64,000 bases of DNA from VBCG01 sp044226535 (GCA_044226535.1 JBGAGT010000005.1:181923-245922); one strand, 5' to 3'; positions 44,309-53,134 are shown, counted from the stretch's first letter. Made by a program: numbers and translations. The notes: a model not told the origin generated them from the letters alone.

Positions 44309-45181
44309 ATGATCGACCTGGATGCCTACCTTCGCCGCATCGACTGGCAAGGCCCCGTCCGACCCGACCTCGCGACGCTCGCCGGGCTCCTCGATGCCCA
44401 CATGCGCGCGATCCCTTTCGAGAACTTCGACGTCCTGCTCGGGCTCGGGATCCCGCTCGACCTGCCCGCGCTCGAGGCGAAGCTGGTGCGCGCGCGGCGC
44501 GGCGGCTATTGCTTCGAGCACGCGACGCTTTTCGCCGCCGTGCTCGAGGCGGCCGGCTTCGAAGTCACTCGGCATCTCGCGCGCGTGCTGCTGTTCCGGC
44601 CGCGCGACGAGGCGGCCCGCACGCACATGTTCGTCGCGGTGGAGATCGACGGCGCGCGCTACGCGGCCGACCCGGGTTTTGGCGGGCTCGGGGCGCGGGT
44701 CCCCGTGCCAGTGCCCGTGGGAGGCACCGGGGTCGGCGACGCATCGGGCATGCCCCACGGCGGCGACGGCGCAGGTGCGGGCGGGCGGGTGGTCGCCGAC
44801 GGCATCGCCCACGCCTTCGCGCTGGAAGGTGGCGAGTGGGTGCTGCATGCCGAGGTCGATGGCCGCGACCAGCCCTGCTGGGTGTCGCCGATGACGCGCG
44901 AGACGCCGCTCGACATCGAAATGGCCAACCACTTCACCGCGACCTGGCCGCAGTCGGCGTTCCGCGAGCGATTGATGCTGCGCGCGCTGACGCCGCGCGG
45001 TCGCGTCAGCGTGATGAACCGCGAGGTGACGATCCGCGAGGGTGAAGGCGGGGCCCGTGCCGAGCGGCGCTTCGAGCTCGCCGACCGGCACGCGCTGCGC
45101 GAGCTGGTCGCGCGCGATTTCGGCTTCGACCTCCCGCAGATCGCGACGCTGCGGGTGCCGTCGGTGCCCGGGTGGGACTAG
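44309..45181 (+). CDS. nat: Arylamine N-acetyltransferase
   Basis: This cytoplasmic enzyme transfers acetyl from acetyl-CoA to arylamines and hydrazines through a Cys intermediate. The catalytic triad is clear: Cys68 in RRGGYCFEHATLF, His106 in RTHMFVAVEIDG and Asp121 in YAADPGFGG. At 290 residues it is close to the family norm. An unusual Gly/Val-rich insertion (VPVPVPVGGTGVGDASGMPH and on, residues ~131-160) follows the Asp loop. The ATG at 44309 places the divergent palindrome immediately upstream, so it may share regulation with the DUF3141 operon. It converges on atpC. Confidence 0.9.
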   Translation: MIDLDAYLRRIDWQGPVRPDLATLAGLLDAHMRAIPFENFDVLLGLGIPLDLPALEAKLVRARRGGYCFEHATLFAAVLEAAGFEVTRHLARVLLFRPRDEAARTHMFVAVEIDGARYAADPGFGGLGARVPVPVPVGGTGVGDASGMPHGGDGAGAGGRVVADGIAHAFALEGGEWVLHAEVDGRDQPCWVSPMTRETPLDIEMANHFTATWPQSAFRERLMLRALTPRGRVSVMNREVTIREGEGGARAERRFELADRHALRELVARDFGFDLPQIATLRVPSVPGWD

Positions 45182-45208
45182 CGGCGCCGCCGGGCGGGCG
45201 ACGGCCCG

Positions 45209-45631
45209 TTACGCGCGGTTGCGCAGCTTGCGGATCGCCTCGAGCTGCGCGAGCGCGGTGGCGAGCTCGGCTTCGGCGGTGGCGATTTCCTCGGACGAAG
45301 TCTTGTTGGCCATCGCCTGTTCGGCGGCGCGCTTGGCTTCCAGCGCCTTCGCCTCGTCCAAGTCCTTGCCGCGGATGGCCGTGTCGGCGAGCACCGTCAC
45401 GAGGTCGGGCTGCACCTCGAGGAAGCCGCCCTGCACGAAGACGAGCTCTTCCTTGTCGACGTTGGGCAGCTTCATGCGCACCGTGCCGGGCTTGATCTCG
45501 GTGAGCAGCGGCGTGTGGCGCGGGTAGATGCCGAGCTCGCCCGAGACGCCGGGCAGCACCACGAACTCCGCCTCGCCCGAGAAGATCTGCTCCTCGGCGC
45601 TCACCACGTCGACATGAATCGTATTCGCCAT
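45209..45631 (-). CDS. atpC: ATP synthase epsilon subunit
   Basis: This central-stalk subunit of F1 regulates rotation and inhibits ATP hydrolysis. Its 140 residues have the N-terminal beta sandwich (HVDVVSAEEQIFSGEAEFV, GELGIYPRHTPLLT) and the C-terminal helical hairpin. The ATG at 45631 is the standard start (MANTIHVDVVSAEE); an 18-residue upstream extension is translated repeat sequence and is rejected. It is the last gene of the atp operon, separated from atpD by 111 bp filled with dispersed repeats. Confidence 0.95.
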   Translation of the reverse strand: MANTIHVDVVSAEEQIFSGEAEFVVLPGVSGELGIYPRHTPLLTEIKPGTVRMKLPNVDKEELVFVQGGFLEVQPDLVTVLADTAIRGKDLDEAKALEAKRAAEQAMANKTSSEEIATAEAELATALAQLEAIRKLRNRA

Positions 45632-45649
45632 GTGCCTCGACCTCTCTCC

Positions 45650-45736
45650 GTCATCCCCGCGCAAGCGGGGACCCATCTCCGTCATCCCCGCGAAGGCGGG
45701 GACCCACGGCTGGATTCCCGCTTGCGCGGGAATGAC
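45650..45736. repeat. Three dispersed hairpin repeats between atpD and atpC
   Basis: Two direct copies (45650-45675, 45681-45706) and one diverged inverted copy (45711-45736, TGGATTCCCGCTTGCGCGGG) fill almost the entire atpD-atpC gap. The hairpins would lie in the atp transcript and could affect atpC levels by termination, processing or 3' protection of the upstream message. Confidence 0.88.
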
Positions 45737-45742
45737 CGTGCT

Positions 45743-47167
45743 CTATTGCAGCGTCTTCGCCTTCTCGAACGCTTCCTCGATCGTGCCGACCATGTAGAAC
45801 GCCTGCTCGGGCAGCGCGTCGCATTCGCCGTTGACGATCATGTTGAAGCCGCGGATGGTGTCCTTCAGCGACACGTACTTGCCCGGCGAGCCGGTGAACA
45901 CTTCGGCGACGTGGAAGGGCTGCGACAGGAAGCGCTGGATCTTGCGCGCGCGCGACACCGCGAGCTTGTCCTCGGGCGAGAGCTCGTCCATGCCCAGGAT
46001 GGCGATGATGTCGCGCAGCTCCTTGTAGCGCTGCAGCGTGGCCTGCACGCGGCGCGTGGCCGTGTAGTGCTCCTCGCCGACGACGTTGGGGTCGATCTGG
46101 CGCGACGTCGAGTCCAGCGGGTCGACCGACGGGTAGATCCCGAGCGAGGCGATTTCACGCGACAGCACGACGGTGGCGTCGAGGTGGCCGAAGGTCGTCG
46201 CCGGCGACGGGTCGGTCAGGTCGTCCGCGGGCACGTACACGGCCTGGATCGACGTGATCGAGCCGACCTTGGTGGAGGTGATGCGCTCCTGCAGGCGGCC
46301 CATTTCCTCGGCCAGCGTGGGCTGGTAGCCCACCGCCGAAGGCATCCGGCCGAGCAGCGCCGACACTTCGGTGCCGGCCAGCGTGTAGCGGTAGATGTTG
46401 TCGATGAACATCAGGATGTCGCGGCCCTCGTCGCGGAACGATTCCGCCATGGTGAGGCCGGTGAGCGCCACGCGCAGGCGGTTGCCCGGCGGCTCGTTCA
46501 TCTGGCCGAACACCATCGCCACCTTGGACTTGCCGAGGTCCTCCTGCACGATGACCTTGGCGTCCGACATCTCGTGGTAGAAGTCGTTGCCCTCGCGGGT
46601 GCGCTCGCCGACGCCGGCGAAAACCGACAGGCCCGAGTGCTGCGTCGCGATGTTGTTGATGAGCTCGAGCATGGTCACCGTCTTGCCCACGCCGGCGCCG
46701 CCGAACAGGCCGATCTTGCCGCCCTTGGCGAACGGGCAGATCAGGTCGATGACCTTGATGCCCGTCTCGAGGAGCTCGACCGAAGGCGAGAGCTCGTCGA
46801 ACTTGGGCGCCTCGCGGTGGATGCCGCGCTTCTCGGTGGCGTTGATGGGGCCGCGCTCGTCGATCGGGCGACCGAGCACGTCCATCACGCGGCCGAGCAC
46901 CGCGGGGCCGACGGGGACCTGGATGTTCTTGCCGGTGCCCGTGACCTTCATGCCGCGCTTCAGGCCGTCGGAGCTTCCCATGGCGATGGTGCGCACGACG
47001 CCGTCGCCCAACTGCTGCTGCACCTCGAACGTGAGGCCCTGCTCGACCAGCGTGTTGCCCTTGTCGGCGTCGAGAATCAGCGCGTCGTACACCTTCGGCA
47101 TCCCGTCGCGCGGGAATTGCACGTCGACCACGGCGCCGATGCACTGGACAATGGTTCCTTGGCTCAT
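45743..47167 (-). CDS. atpD: ATP synthase beta subunit
   Basis: This is the catalytic F1 subunit, three copies per enzyme. Its 474 residues include the P-loop GGAGVGKTV, the catalytic Glu region GVGERTREGND, Walker B VLMFIDN-like segment (DILMFIDNIYRY) and the DELSPEDKL motif. The start MSQGTIVQCIGAVVDVQFPRD is typical of Betaproteobacteria. It lies 104 bp downstream of atpG in the operon. Function, complex and location follow directly from the family. Confidence 0.98.
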   Translation of the reverse strand: MSQGTIVQCIGAVVDVQFPRDGMPKVYDALILDADKGNTLVEQGLTFEVQQQLGDGVVRTIAMGSSDGLKRGMKVTGTGKNIQVPVGPAVLGRVMDVLGRPIDERGPINATEKRGIHREAPKFDELSPSVELLETGIKVIDLICPFAKGGKIGLFGGAGVGKTVTMLELINNIATQHSGLSVFAGVGERTREGNDFYHEMSDAKVIVQEDLGKSKVAMVFGQMNEPPGNRLRVALTGLTMAESFRDEGRDILMFIDNIYRYTLAGTEVSALLGRMPSAVGYQPTLAEEMGRLQERITSTKVGSITSIQAVYVPADDLTDPSPATTFGHLDATVVLSREIASLGIYPSVDPLDSTSRQIDPNVVGEEHYTATRRVQATLQRYKELRDIIAILGMDELSPEDKLAVSRARKIQRFLSQPFHVAEVFTGSPGKYVSLKDTIRGFNMIVNGECDALPEQAFYMVGTIEEAFEKAKTLQ

Positions 47168-47271
47168 GTCACCCTCTGTTTCTTGCGTTCAATGACTTCG
47201 ATTCGTCGTGGGGCCCGCGTGCTGCGGCGTTCCCCGGTGTCCGTCTATTCCTGCGCGGCCCGGCGCCGCCG

Positions 47272-48162
47272 TCAGACCGCCGCGGCGCCGCCGACGATCT
47301 CGGACAGCTCCTTGGTGATCGCGGCCTGGCGCGACTTGTTGTAGATGAGCTGCAGCTCGTCGATGATGTCCCCGGCGTTGTCGGAGGCGGCCTTCATCGC
47401 CACCATCCGCGCCGACTGCTCGGAGCCCATGTTCTCGGCCAGTGCCTGGTACACGGTCGACTCGACGTAGCGGCGCATCAGGCCGTTGAGCAGCGCCTTC
47501 GCGTCCGGCTCGTAGATGTAGTCCCACGCGCCCGACTGCACGTGCGGCGTGAGCACATCGTCCTGCGTCACCTGGAACTCCTGCGGCACCGGCACGATGC
47601 GCACCGCGCGCGGCTCCTGCTTCATGGTGTTGATGAAGGAGGTGTAGAACAGCCAGATCTCGTCGACCTTGCCTTCGATGAAGGCATCGACCAGCGCCTT
47701 CACCGGCCCGACCAGCTTGTCGAGCTGCGCGCGGTCGCCGAGCTGCGTGGCGCTCGACACCACGTTGGCGCCCATGCGCGTCAGGAACGCGAGGCCCTTG
47801 CTCCCGATGGCGACGTAGTCGACGTCCTGCCCGGCCGCCTTCCATTCCTTGTGCTTGTTGAGCGCCACGCGGAGGATGTTGGTGTTGAGGCCGCCGCACA
47901 GGCCCTTGTCGGTGGTGACGACGATGGCGCCGATGCGCTTCACCGAAGGCCGCGCGTTCAGGAACGGGTGCTTGAACTCGGTGTTGGCGTGCGCGGTGTG
48001 CATGGCGATCGCCATGGCGCGCTGCATGTACGGCCGCGACGCGCGCATCCGCTCCTGCGTCTTCTTCATCTTCGACGCAGCGACCATCTCCATCGCCTTG
48101 GTGATCTTGCGCGTGTTCTGCACGCTCTTGATCTTGGTCCGGATTTCCTTGGATCCCGCCAT
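47272..48162 (-). CDS. atpG: ATP synthase gamma subunit
   Basis: This is the rotating central shaft of F1. Its 296 residues show the expected N-terminal coiled-coil helix (KEIRTKIKSVQNTRKITKAM), the middle domain (VTTDKGLCGGLNTN) and the C-terminal helix (RMVAMKAASDNAGDIIDELQ, YNKSRQAAITKELSEIVGGA). The ATG at 48162 is standard. The 119-bp gap to atpA upstream holds two hairpins, which is longer than usual for these adjacent genes. Confidence 0.97.
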   Translation of the reverse strand: MAGSKEIRTKIKSVQNTRKITKAMEMVAASKMKKTQERMRASRPYMQRAMAIAMHTAHANTEFKHPFLNARPSVKRIGAIVVTTDKGLCGGLNTNILRVALNKHKEWKAAGQDVDYVAIGSKGLAFLTRMGANVVSSATQLGDRAQLDKLVGPVKALVDAFIEGKVDEIWLFYTSFINTMKQEPRAVRIVPVPQEFQVTQDDVLTPHVQSGAWDYIYEPDAKALLNGLMRRYVESTVYQALAENMGSEQSARMVAMKAASDNAGDIIDELQLIYNKSRQAAITKELSEIVGGAAAV

Positions 48163-48207
48163 CTCGCGCTTTCCCGGCTGTCGCCTGCTCTTTAGTCGCC
48201 GTTGCCG

Positions 48208-48277
48208 CTGAAAATCGACCGGCTTTGCCGGCGATTTTCAGGTGACTTCCTCGGGCGAAAGTAGTTTTTCACTTTCG
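48208..48277 (-). promoter_or_regulatory. Two hairpins between atpA and atpG
   Basis: CTGAAAATCG/CGATTTTCAG (48208-48241) pair over 10 bp, with an inner CCGGC/GCCGG stem around TTT. A second hairpin, CGAAAGT/ACTTTCG (48256-48277), lies between it and the atpA stop. Both would form in the atp message. They may adjust subunit levels or mark processing sites. Their AT-rich outer arms stand out in this GC-rich operon. Confidence 0.5.
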
Positions 48278-48281
48278 TCCG

Positions 48282-49823
48282 TCAGAAACTTCCGGTCTTC
48301 TTGAAGTCCTCGATCGCCGCGGAGATCGCCTTCTCGGCGTCGGCCGGCATGTCCTTGGTCTCCTCGAGCGTGTCCATCAGCTTGGTGTACTTGCTGTGCA
48401 TGAACGCGCGCAGCGCCGACTCGAACGCCAGCGCCTTGTCCACCGGAACGTCGTCGTAGTAGCCGCGGTTGGCCGCGAACAGCGTCAGCGCCTGGTCGGC
48501 GACCGACAGCGGCGAGTACTGCGGCTGCTTCATGAGCTCGGTGACCATGCGGCCGCGGTCGAGCTGCTTGCGCGTCGCGTCGTCGAGGTCGGAGGCGAAC
48601 TGCGCGAAGGCCGCGAGCTCGCGGTACTGCGCAAGGGCAAGGCGCACGCCGCCGCCCAGCTTCTTGATCACCTTGGTCTGCGCGGCACCCCCCACGCGCG
48701 ACACCGAGATGCCCGCGTTGATGGCGGGGCGGATGCCGGCGTTGAAGAGGTCGGTCTCGAGGAAGATCTGGCCGTCGGTGATCGAGATCACGTTGGTCGG
48801 CACGAAGGCAGTCACGTCGCCCGCCTGCGTCTCGATGATCGGCAGCGCGGTGAGCGAGCCCGTCTTGCCCTTGACCGCGCCCTTGGTGAACTTCTCGACG
48901 TAGTCGGCGTTGACGCGCGCGGCACGCTCGAGCAGCCGCGAGTGCAGGTAGAACACGTCGCCCGGGTAGGCTTCGCGGCCCGGCGGGCGGCGCAGCAGCA
49001 GCGACACCTGGCGGTAGGCCCAGGCCTGCTTGGTCAGGTCGTCGTAGATGATCAGGGCGTCCTGTCCACGGTCGCGGAAGTACTCGCCCATGGTGCAGCC
49101 CGAATACGGCGCGATGTACTGCATCGCCGCCGATTCCGACGCCGAGGCCGCGACGATGATCGTGTAAGCCATCGCGCCGTATTCCTCGAGCTTGCGCACG
49201 ACGTTGGCGATGGTCGAGGCCTTCTGCCCGATCGCGACGTACACGCAGATCAGGTCCTTGCCCTTCTGGTTGATGATGGTGTCGATCGCCACCGCGGTCT
49301 TGCCGGTCTGGCGGTCGCCGATGATGAGCTCGCGCTGGCCGCGGCCGACGGGCACCATCGCGTCGATCGACTTCAGGCCGGTCTGCACCGGCTGCGACAC
49401 CGACTGGCGCGCGATCACGCCCGGCGCCACCTTCTCGATGACGTCGGTCATCTTGGCGTTGATCGGGCCCTTGCCGTCGATGGGCTCGCCGAGCGAGTTG
49501 ACCACGCGGCCGATGAGCTCGGGGCCGACCGGCACCTCGAGGATGCGGCCCGTGCACTTCACGGTGTCGCCCTCGGTGATGTCCTCGTACTTGCCGAGCA
49601 CCACCGAGCCGACCGAGTCGCGCTCGAGGTTCAGCGCCAGGCCGAACACGTTGTTCGGGAACTCGAGCATCTCGCCCTGCATGGCGTCGGAGAGGCCGTG
49701 CACGCGGCAGATGCCGTCGGTCACCGACACCACCGTGCCCTGCGTGCGCTCCTGCGTCCCCGTGTCGAGGTTCTGGATCTTCGCCTTGATGAGTTCGCTG
49801 ATTTCGGAAGGATTCAACTGCAT
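48282..49823 (-). CDS. atpA: ATP synthase alpha subunit
   Basis: This is the regulatory nucleotide-binding F1 subunit, 513 residues, full length. P-loop GDRQTGKTAV, Walker B-like QDALIIYDDL, the family signature in PAINAGISVSR, and a normal N-terminus (MQLNPSEISELIKAKIQNLD) that binds delta are all visible. It follows atpH by 105 bp. No unusual substitutions were noticed. Confidence 0.98.
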   Translation of the reverse strand: MQLNPSEISELIKAKIQNLDTGTQERTQGTVVSVTDGICRVHGLSDAMQGEMLEFPNNVFGLALNLERDSVGSVVLGKYEDITEGDTVKCTGRILEVPVGPELIGRVVNSLGEPIDGKGPINAKMTDVIEKVAPGVIARQSVSQPVQTGLKSIDAMVPVGRGQRELIIGDRQTGKTAVAIDTIINQKGKDLICVYVAIGQKASTIANVVRKLEEYGAMAYTIIVAASASESAAMQYIAPYSGCTMGEYFRDRGQDALIIYDDLTKQAWAYRQVSLLLRRPPGREAYPGDVFYLHSRLLERAARVNADYVEKFTKGAVKGKTGSLTALPIIETQAGDVTAFVPTNVISITDGQIFLETDLFNAGIRPAINAGISVSRVGGAAQTKVIKKLGGGVRLALAQYRELAAFAQFASDLDDATRKQLDRGRMVTELMKQPQYSPLSVADQALTLFAANRGYYDDVPVDKALAFESALRAFMHSKYTKLMDTLEETKDMPADAEKAISAAIEDFKKTGSF

Positions 49824-49928
49824 GGTGGCCTCGTGTCGCGCGCGCGCCGGGTGCGGTGGCTGTCGTGCGCCTTGTCGGTTCGGTGGATTCGGATCGTGGT
49901 CGTGCGGCGGATGCGGGAGTGCGCCTTG

Positions 49929-50462
49929 TCAGGCCGCAAGCTGGTTGGCCATCGCGGTGAGCTTGCCCTGTACGCTGCCGTCGATCACGCGGTCGCCCAC
50001 GGTGATGCGCGCCCCGCCGATCAGCGCGGGGTTGATGGTGACCTCGGCCTCGACGGTCTTGCCGAAGTGACGCGCGAGCGACACCTTGAGCGCCGCGAGC
50101 TGCGCGTCGGTCAGGGCGATCGCCGTCTCGATCTCGGCGCGCGCCACGTTGTCGGCAGCGTCCTTGCGGGCGTCGAAGAGCTCGCTGATCTGCGGCAGGA
50201 GCTCGACGCGCCCCGCCTCGACCAGCACCTTGACGAAGTTGCGGAGGTCGGCGGGCGCGTCGCCCAGCAACGAGAGCAGCAACGTTTCCTTCTGCTTGGC
50301 TGCGAGCTTGGGATCGTCGAGCACGACTTGCAGCCGCGCGTCGCTCGAGGCAGCCGCGGCGAGCTGCAGGGTGCTCGACCACTGCGGCAGCGCCTTGGCG
50401 GCCTGCGCGACCTCGAATGCCGCTTCGGCGTAGGGACGGGCAACCGTCGTCAGTTCGGCCAT
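49929..50462 (-). CDS. atpH: ATP synthase delta subunit
   Basis: This peripheral-stalk subunit connects F1 alpha to the b subunits. Its 177 residues have the N-terminal helical domain (TTVARPYAEAAFEVAQ) and the C-terminal IGGARITVGDRVIDGSVQGKL segment. The ATG at 50462 was chosen; the upstream extension in the same frame overlaps atpF and is Arg/Ser-rich noise. It lies 13 bp downstream of atpF. Confidence 0.95.
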   Translation of the reverse strand: MAELTTVARPYAEAAFEVAQAAKALPQWSSTLQLAAAASSDARLQVVLDDPKLAAKQKETLLLSLLGDAPADLRNFVKVLVEAGRVELLPQISELFDARKDAADNVARAEIETAIALTDAQLAALKVSLARHFGKTVEAEVTINPALIGGARITVGDRVIDGSVQGKLTAMANQLAA

Positions 50463-50475
50463 GGCCTCGCTCCGC

Positions 50476-50946
50476 CTAGAGTTGCGTCTCGAGCTCGCGC
50501 AGCATCGCGGCGTGCGCGTTCGCGTCGACCTCGCGGCCGAGGATCTTGCCGGCACCGCTCACGGCGAGCTTGCTTACCTGGGTGCGCAGGTCTTCCTTGG
50601 CGCGGGCGACTTCCTGCTCGATCTCGGCCTTGGCGGCGGCGACGATGCGGTCGGCCTCGGCCTTCGCCTCGCGCTTGGCCGCCTCGACGGTCTCGCTGCG
50701 GAACTTCTCGCCCTGCGCGACGATTTCCTGCGCCTTGGCCTTGGCCTCGGCCACGATGCCCGCCTGCTGCTTCTCGGCGTTGACGAGCTCGGCGCGGCCG
50801 CGCTCGCCCGCGGCAAGGCCGTCGGCGATCGTCTTCTGGCGTGCCTCGATGGCGCGCGTGAGCGGCGGCCAGATGAAGCGCGCGCAGAACCAGATGAAGA
50901 CCGCGAACGCCACGGCCTGCATGATGATCGTGAGATTGATGTTCAC
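50476..50946 (-). CDS. atpF: ATP synthase subunit b
   Basis: This is the peripheral-stalk subunit of Fo. Its 156 residues comprise one N-terminal membrane helix (TIIMQAVAFAVFIWFCARFIWPP) and a long charged coiled coil rich in Ala, Glu, Lys and Arg that dimerises and reaches F1. The start MNINLTIIMQ is typical for the class. It lies 40 bp downstream of atpE. Confidence 0.95.
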   Translation of the reverse strand: MNINLTIIMQAVAFAVFIWFCARFIWPPLTRAIEARQKTIADGLAAGERGRAELVNAEKQQAGIVAEAKAKAQEIVAQGEKFRSETVEAAKREAKAEADRIVAAAKAEIEQEVARAKEDLRTQVSKLAVSGAGKILGREVDANAHAAMLRELETQL

Positions 50947-50986
50947 GAGAAATTCTCCCGACGGCGGGCCCGGGGCCCGCGCACGA

Positions 50987-51259
50987 TCACTGGATGACGG
51001 CGAGGAGCGGGTTGCCGAAGGCGAACAGCATCGCGATGCCCAGGCCGATGATGAACGAGGCGTCGATCAGGCCGAGCAGCAGGAACACCTTGCCCTGCAG
51101 CTGGGGCATCAGTTCGGGCTGGCGCGCGGCGCCCTCCAGGAAGCGCGAGCACATGATGCCCACGCCGACGCAGGCGCCGAGCGCGCCCAGGCCGATCATC
51201 AGGCCGATGCCGATGCCCGTCGAGGCCTGGATCTGCGCGAGCAGTTGGAGCTTGTCCAT
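50987..51259 (-). CDS. atpE: ATP synthase subunit c
   Basis: This is the ring-forming proteolipid of Fo. Its 90 residues form two membrane helices joined by a polar loop (SRFLEGAARQPEL). The proton-carrying carboxylate is Asp66 in GLIDASFIIG. The motif GALGACVGVGIMCSRF is characteristic of Betaproteobacteria. No sodium-binding residues (the Gln/Glu pair of sodium ATP synthases) are evident, so a proton-driven enzyme is expected. Confidence 0.96.
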   Translation of the reverse strand: MDKLQLLAQIQASTGIGIGLMIGLGALGACVGVGIMCSRFLEGAARQPELMPQLQGKVFLLLGLIDASFIIGLGIAMLFAFGNPLLAVIQ

Positions 51260-51314
51260 GTCTTTACCTTTCCTTGCGTTGCGGTGATGAGTGTTGAACG
51301 GGTGCTTCGAAACG

Positions 51315-52136
51315 TCAGTGATGCTCGTGCGCCATCGAGATGTAGACGACGGTGAGCATCATGAAGATGTAGGCCTGCAGCAGCACGATCAGGATGTGGA
51401 AGATCGCCCAGCCGAGGTGCAGCACGGCGCCCGCCGCGGTGCCGACGAGGCCGGTCGCCGCCCACATGCCGAGCAGCAGGAAGATGATCTCGCCCGCGTA
51501 CATGTTGCCGAACAGCCGCAGCGAGTGCGACAGCGGCTTGGACAGGTACTCGACGAGCTGGAACAGCAGGTTGGCGCAGACCAGCAGCGGCGACGCCCAG
51601 ACGGGCTTCAGGCCGAACGGCGAGGAAATGAGCTCGTGCAGCCAGCCACCGAGCCCCTTCACCTTCACCGAGTAGAAAATCATCATCGCGAACACCGACA
51701 GCGCCAGCGCGAACGTCGTGTTGACGTCGGCGGTCGGGGTGTTGCGCCAGTTGTGCAGGTGGAAGCCATGCTCGTACACCAGCGCCATCACGTCGATCGG
51801 CAGCCAGTCCATGGCGTTGAGCATGACCACCAGCACGAACGTCGTGAGCGCGATGGGCGCGACGACGGGGCTGTCGCCGTGGTAGATGTCCCTGACCTGC
51901 CGGTCGATGAAGTCGATCGCGAGCTCGACCGCGGCCTGCGTCTTCGAAGGGACGCCCGCCGAGGCCTTTCGGGTCACCCACCACATGAAGCCGAAGGCCA
52001 GCACGCCGGCGACGATGGTCATCACCATCGTGTCCACGTTGATGGTCCAGAAGCTGCCTTCACCGACGCGCTTGGTGAAGAACGTGAGATGGTGACTGAT
52101 GTACTCGGTCGGGGTGAGTTCGGTGCCGGCCGCCAT
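51315..52136 (-). CDS. atpB: ATP synthase subunit a
   Basis: This is the proton-channel subunit of Fo. Its 273 residues have five to six membrane helices. The essential Arg lies in LSHSLRLFGNMYAGEI. The N-terminal part begins MAAGTELTPTEYISHHLTFF, typical for Betaproteobacteria, and the end is His-rich (SMAHEHH). It lies 100 bp downstream of atpI and is read from the same strand as the rest of the operon. Confidence 0.96.
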   Translation of the reverse strand: MAAGTELTPTEYISHHLTFFTKRVGEGSFWTINVDTMVMTIVAGVLAFGFMWWVTRKASAGVPSKTQAAVELAIDFIDRQVRDIYHGDSPVVAPIALTTFVLVVMLNAMDWLPIDVMALVYEHGFHLHNWRNTPTADVNTTFALALSVFAMMIFYSVKVKGLGGWLHELISSPFGLKPVWASPLLVCANLLFQLVEYLSKPLSHSLRLFGNMYAGEIIFLLLGMWAATGLVGTAAGAVLHLGWAIFHILIVLLQAYIFMMLTVVYISMAHEHH

Positions 52137-52236
52137 GGAATGTCCGAAGAAGTCTTTGCGGAAGTGTCGATGCGGGCACGGGCCCGCCCTGCCTGTCCTG
52201 TCCGCCGAGGCCGGTTGCCCGGTCCGGCGCCCCCTG

Positions 52237-52698
52237 CTAGTCCTGCCGTTCCTGCCCTCGCGGCCCGCCCTTGGCCAGCAGCGCGACGCTCTGCAACATC
52301 ACCGCCACCACGAACGCCGCGAACATCGGCAGCTTCGACAGCCACGGCACCTGCGTCAGCACGGCCCACAGGCCGAGCATGATCACCACGATCTTGACGG
52401 CCTCGGCGCGCAGCATGGTCGCGACTACCGCGCCTGCCGTCGCCTCCCGTCCCGCGCCCAGCATCAGCGCGTACGCCACCACCGCCGCGACCGCCACGCC
52501 GCCCCCCAGGAGCGCCGAGCCTGCCGCCGTCCACCCGCCCCCGGCCGCCGACAGCGCCGCGATGCCGACGGCGGCGATGACCTGCCAGCGGAGCACGGTG
52601 CGAATCGGCCGCGAGGCGAGCGTCCCCAGGACATTGCCGGGGCGCCCCGCTTCCCGACGCGGCGCGACGACCGGCGCGGGAGACTTCACCTCGCGCAT
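52237..52698 (-). CDS. atpI: ATP synthase accessory protein I
   Basis: This is a small membrane protein at the head of atp operons that helps c-ring assembly or ion supply. Its 153 residues show about four membrane helices (VIAAVGIAALSAAGGGW, AVVAYALMLG, IVVIMLGLWAV, FAAFVVAVMLQSVAL) after a basic N-terminus. The sequence is weakly conserved, so the call rests on position and topology. Upstream, on the minus strand, a -10-like TAGAAT (52762-52757) in an AT-rich patch is the best promoter candidate for the operon. Confidence 0.83.
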   Translation of the reverse strand: MREVKSPAPVVAPRREAGRPGNVLGTLASRPIRTVLRWQVIAAVGIAALSAAGGGWTAAGSALLGGGVAVAAVVAYALMLGAGREATAGAVVATMLRAEAVKIVVIMLGLWAVLTQVPWLSKLPMFAAFVVAVMLQSVALLAKGGPRGQERQD

Positions 52699-52816
52699 GG
52701 CCGGGCCCTCTCCATCGGTTCTGGCCCGGCCGCAGCCGGGACGAGCAAACCTTTGGATTCTATCGTAAAAACCGGGGGGCCGGCAACGGATGCTGCGGCG
52801 CGGGATCGGGTGCCAC

Positions 52817-53134
52817 TCAGCCGCCGGAGAGGGCCGCCACGATCATCACCTCAGCGCCCTGCGGCACGGGGGTGCGCATGTCGCGGGCGTCGCGCCCGTC
52901 GACGTAGATGCGGATGTGCGGCCGCAACCGCCCGTGCTCGTCGACCATGCGGAAGCGGATGCCGTGATACGCGCCCTCGAGCGCCGCCATCACCGCCGAC
53001 AGCGAGGGCGGCGACTCCGGCGCGAGCAGCGGCAGGGCGACGCGCACCTCGGCCTCACCGCCGGTGTAGGAGCGCAGCGGCGAGGGAATGCGGACGTCGA
53101 CGATGGTGGCGACTTCGTCGGAGCGGCGGGCCAT
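52817..53134 (-). CDS. MoaD/ThiS-like ubiquitin-fold sulfur carrier
   Basis: This is a 105-residue beta-grasp protein ending in ALSGG, the di-glycine tail that is adenylated and thiocarboxylated in MoaD/ThiS sulfur carriers. The pattern of IPSPLRSYTGGEAEVRV, LRPHIRIYVDGRD and GAEVMIVAALSGG fits the family. No moaE, thiF or molybdopterin gene is adjacent. The following gene on the same strand, 59 bp upstream, encodes a BNR-repeat protein, so this carrier may serve a special pathway together with it. The exact acceptor is unknown. Confidence 0.72.
   Translation of the reverse strand: MARRSDEVATIVDVRIPSPLRSYTGGEAEVRVALPLLAPESPPSLSAVMAALEGAYHGIRFRMVDEHGRLRPHIRIYVDGRDARDMRTPVPQGAEVMIVAALSGG

Noticed and set aside
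40391..45091. A single 1,566-codon minus-strand open frame covering the Pta-like gene and more
   Set aside because: Only the last 472 codons match a protein family; the upstream part is out of frame with the DUF3141 gene, so the start at 41806 was used.
45632..45685. N-terminal extension of AtpC
   Set aside because: The extra 18 residues are translated repeat sequence, and the family N-terminus begins at 45631.
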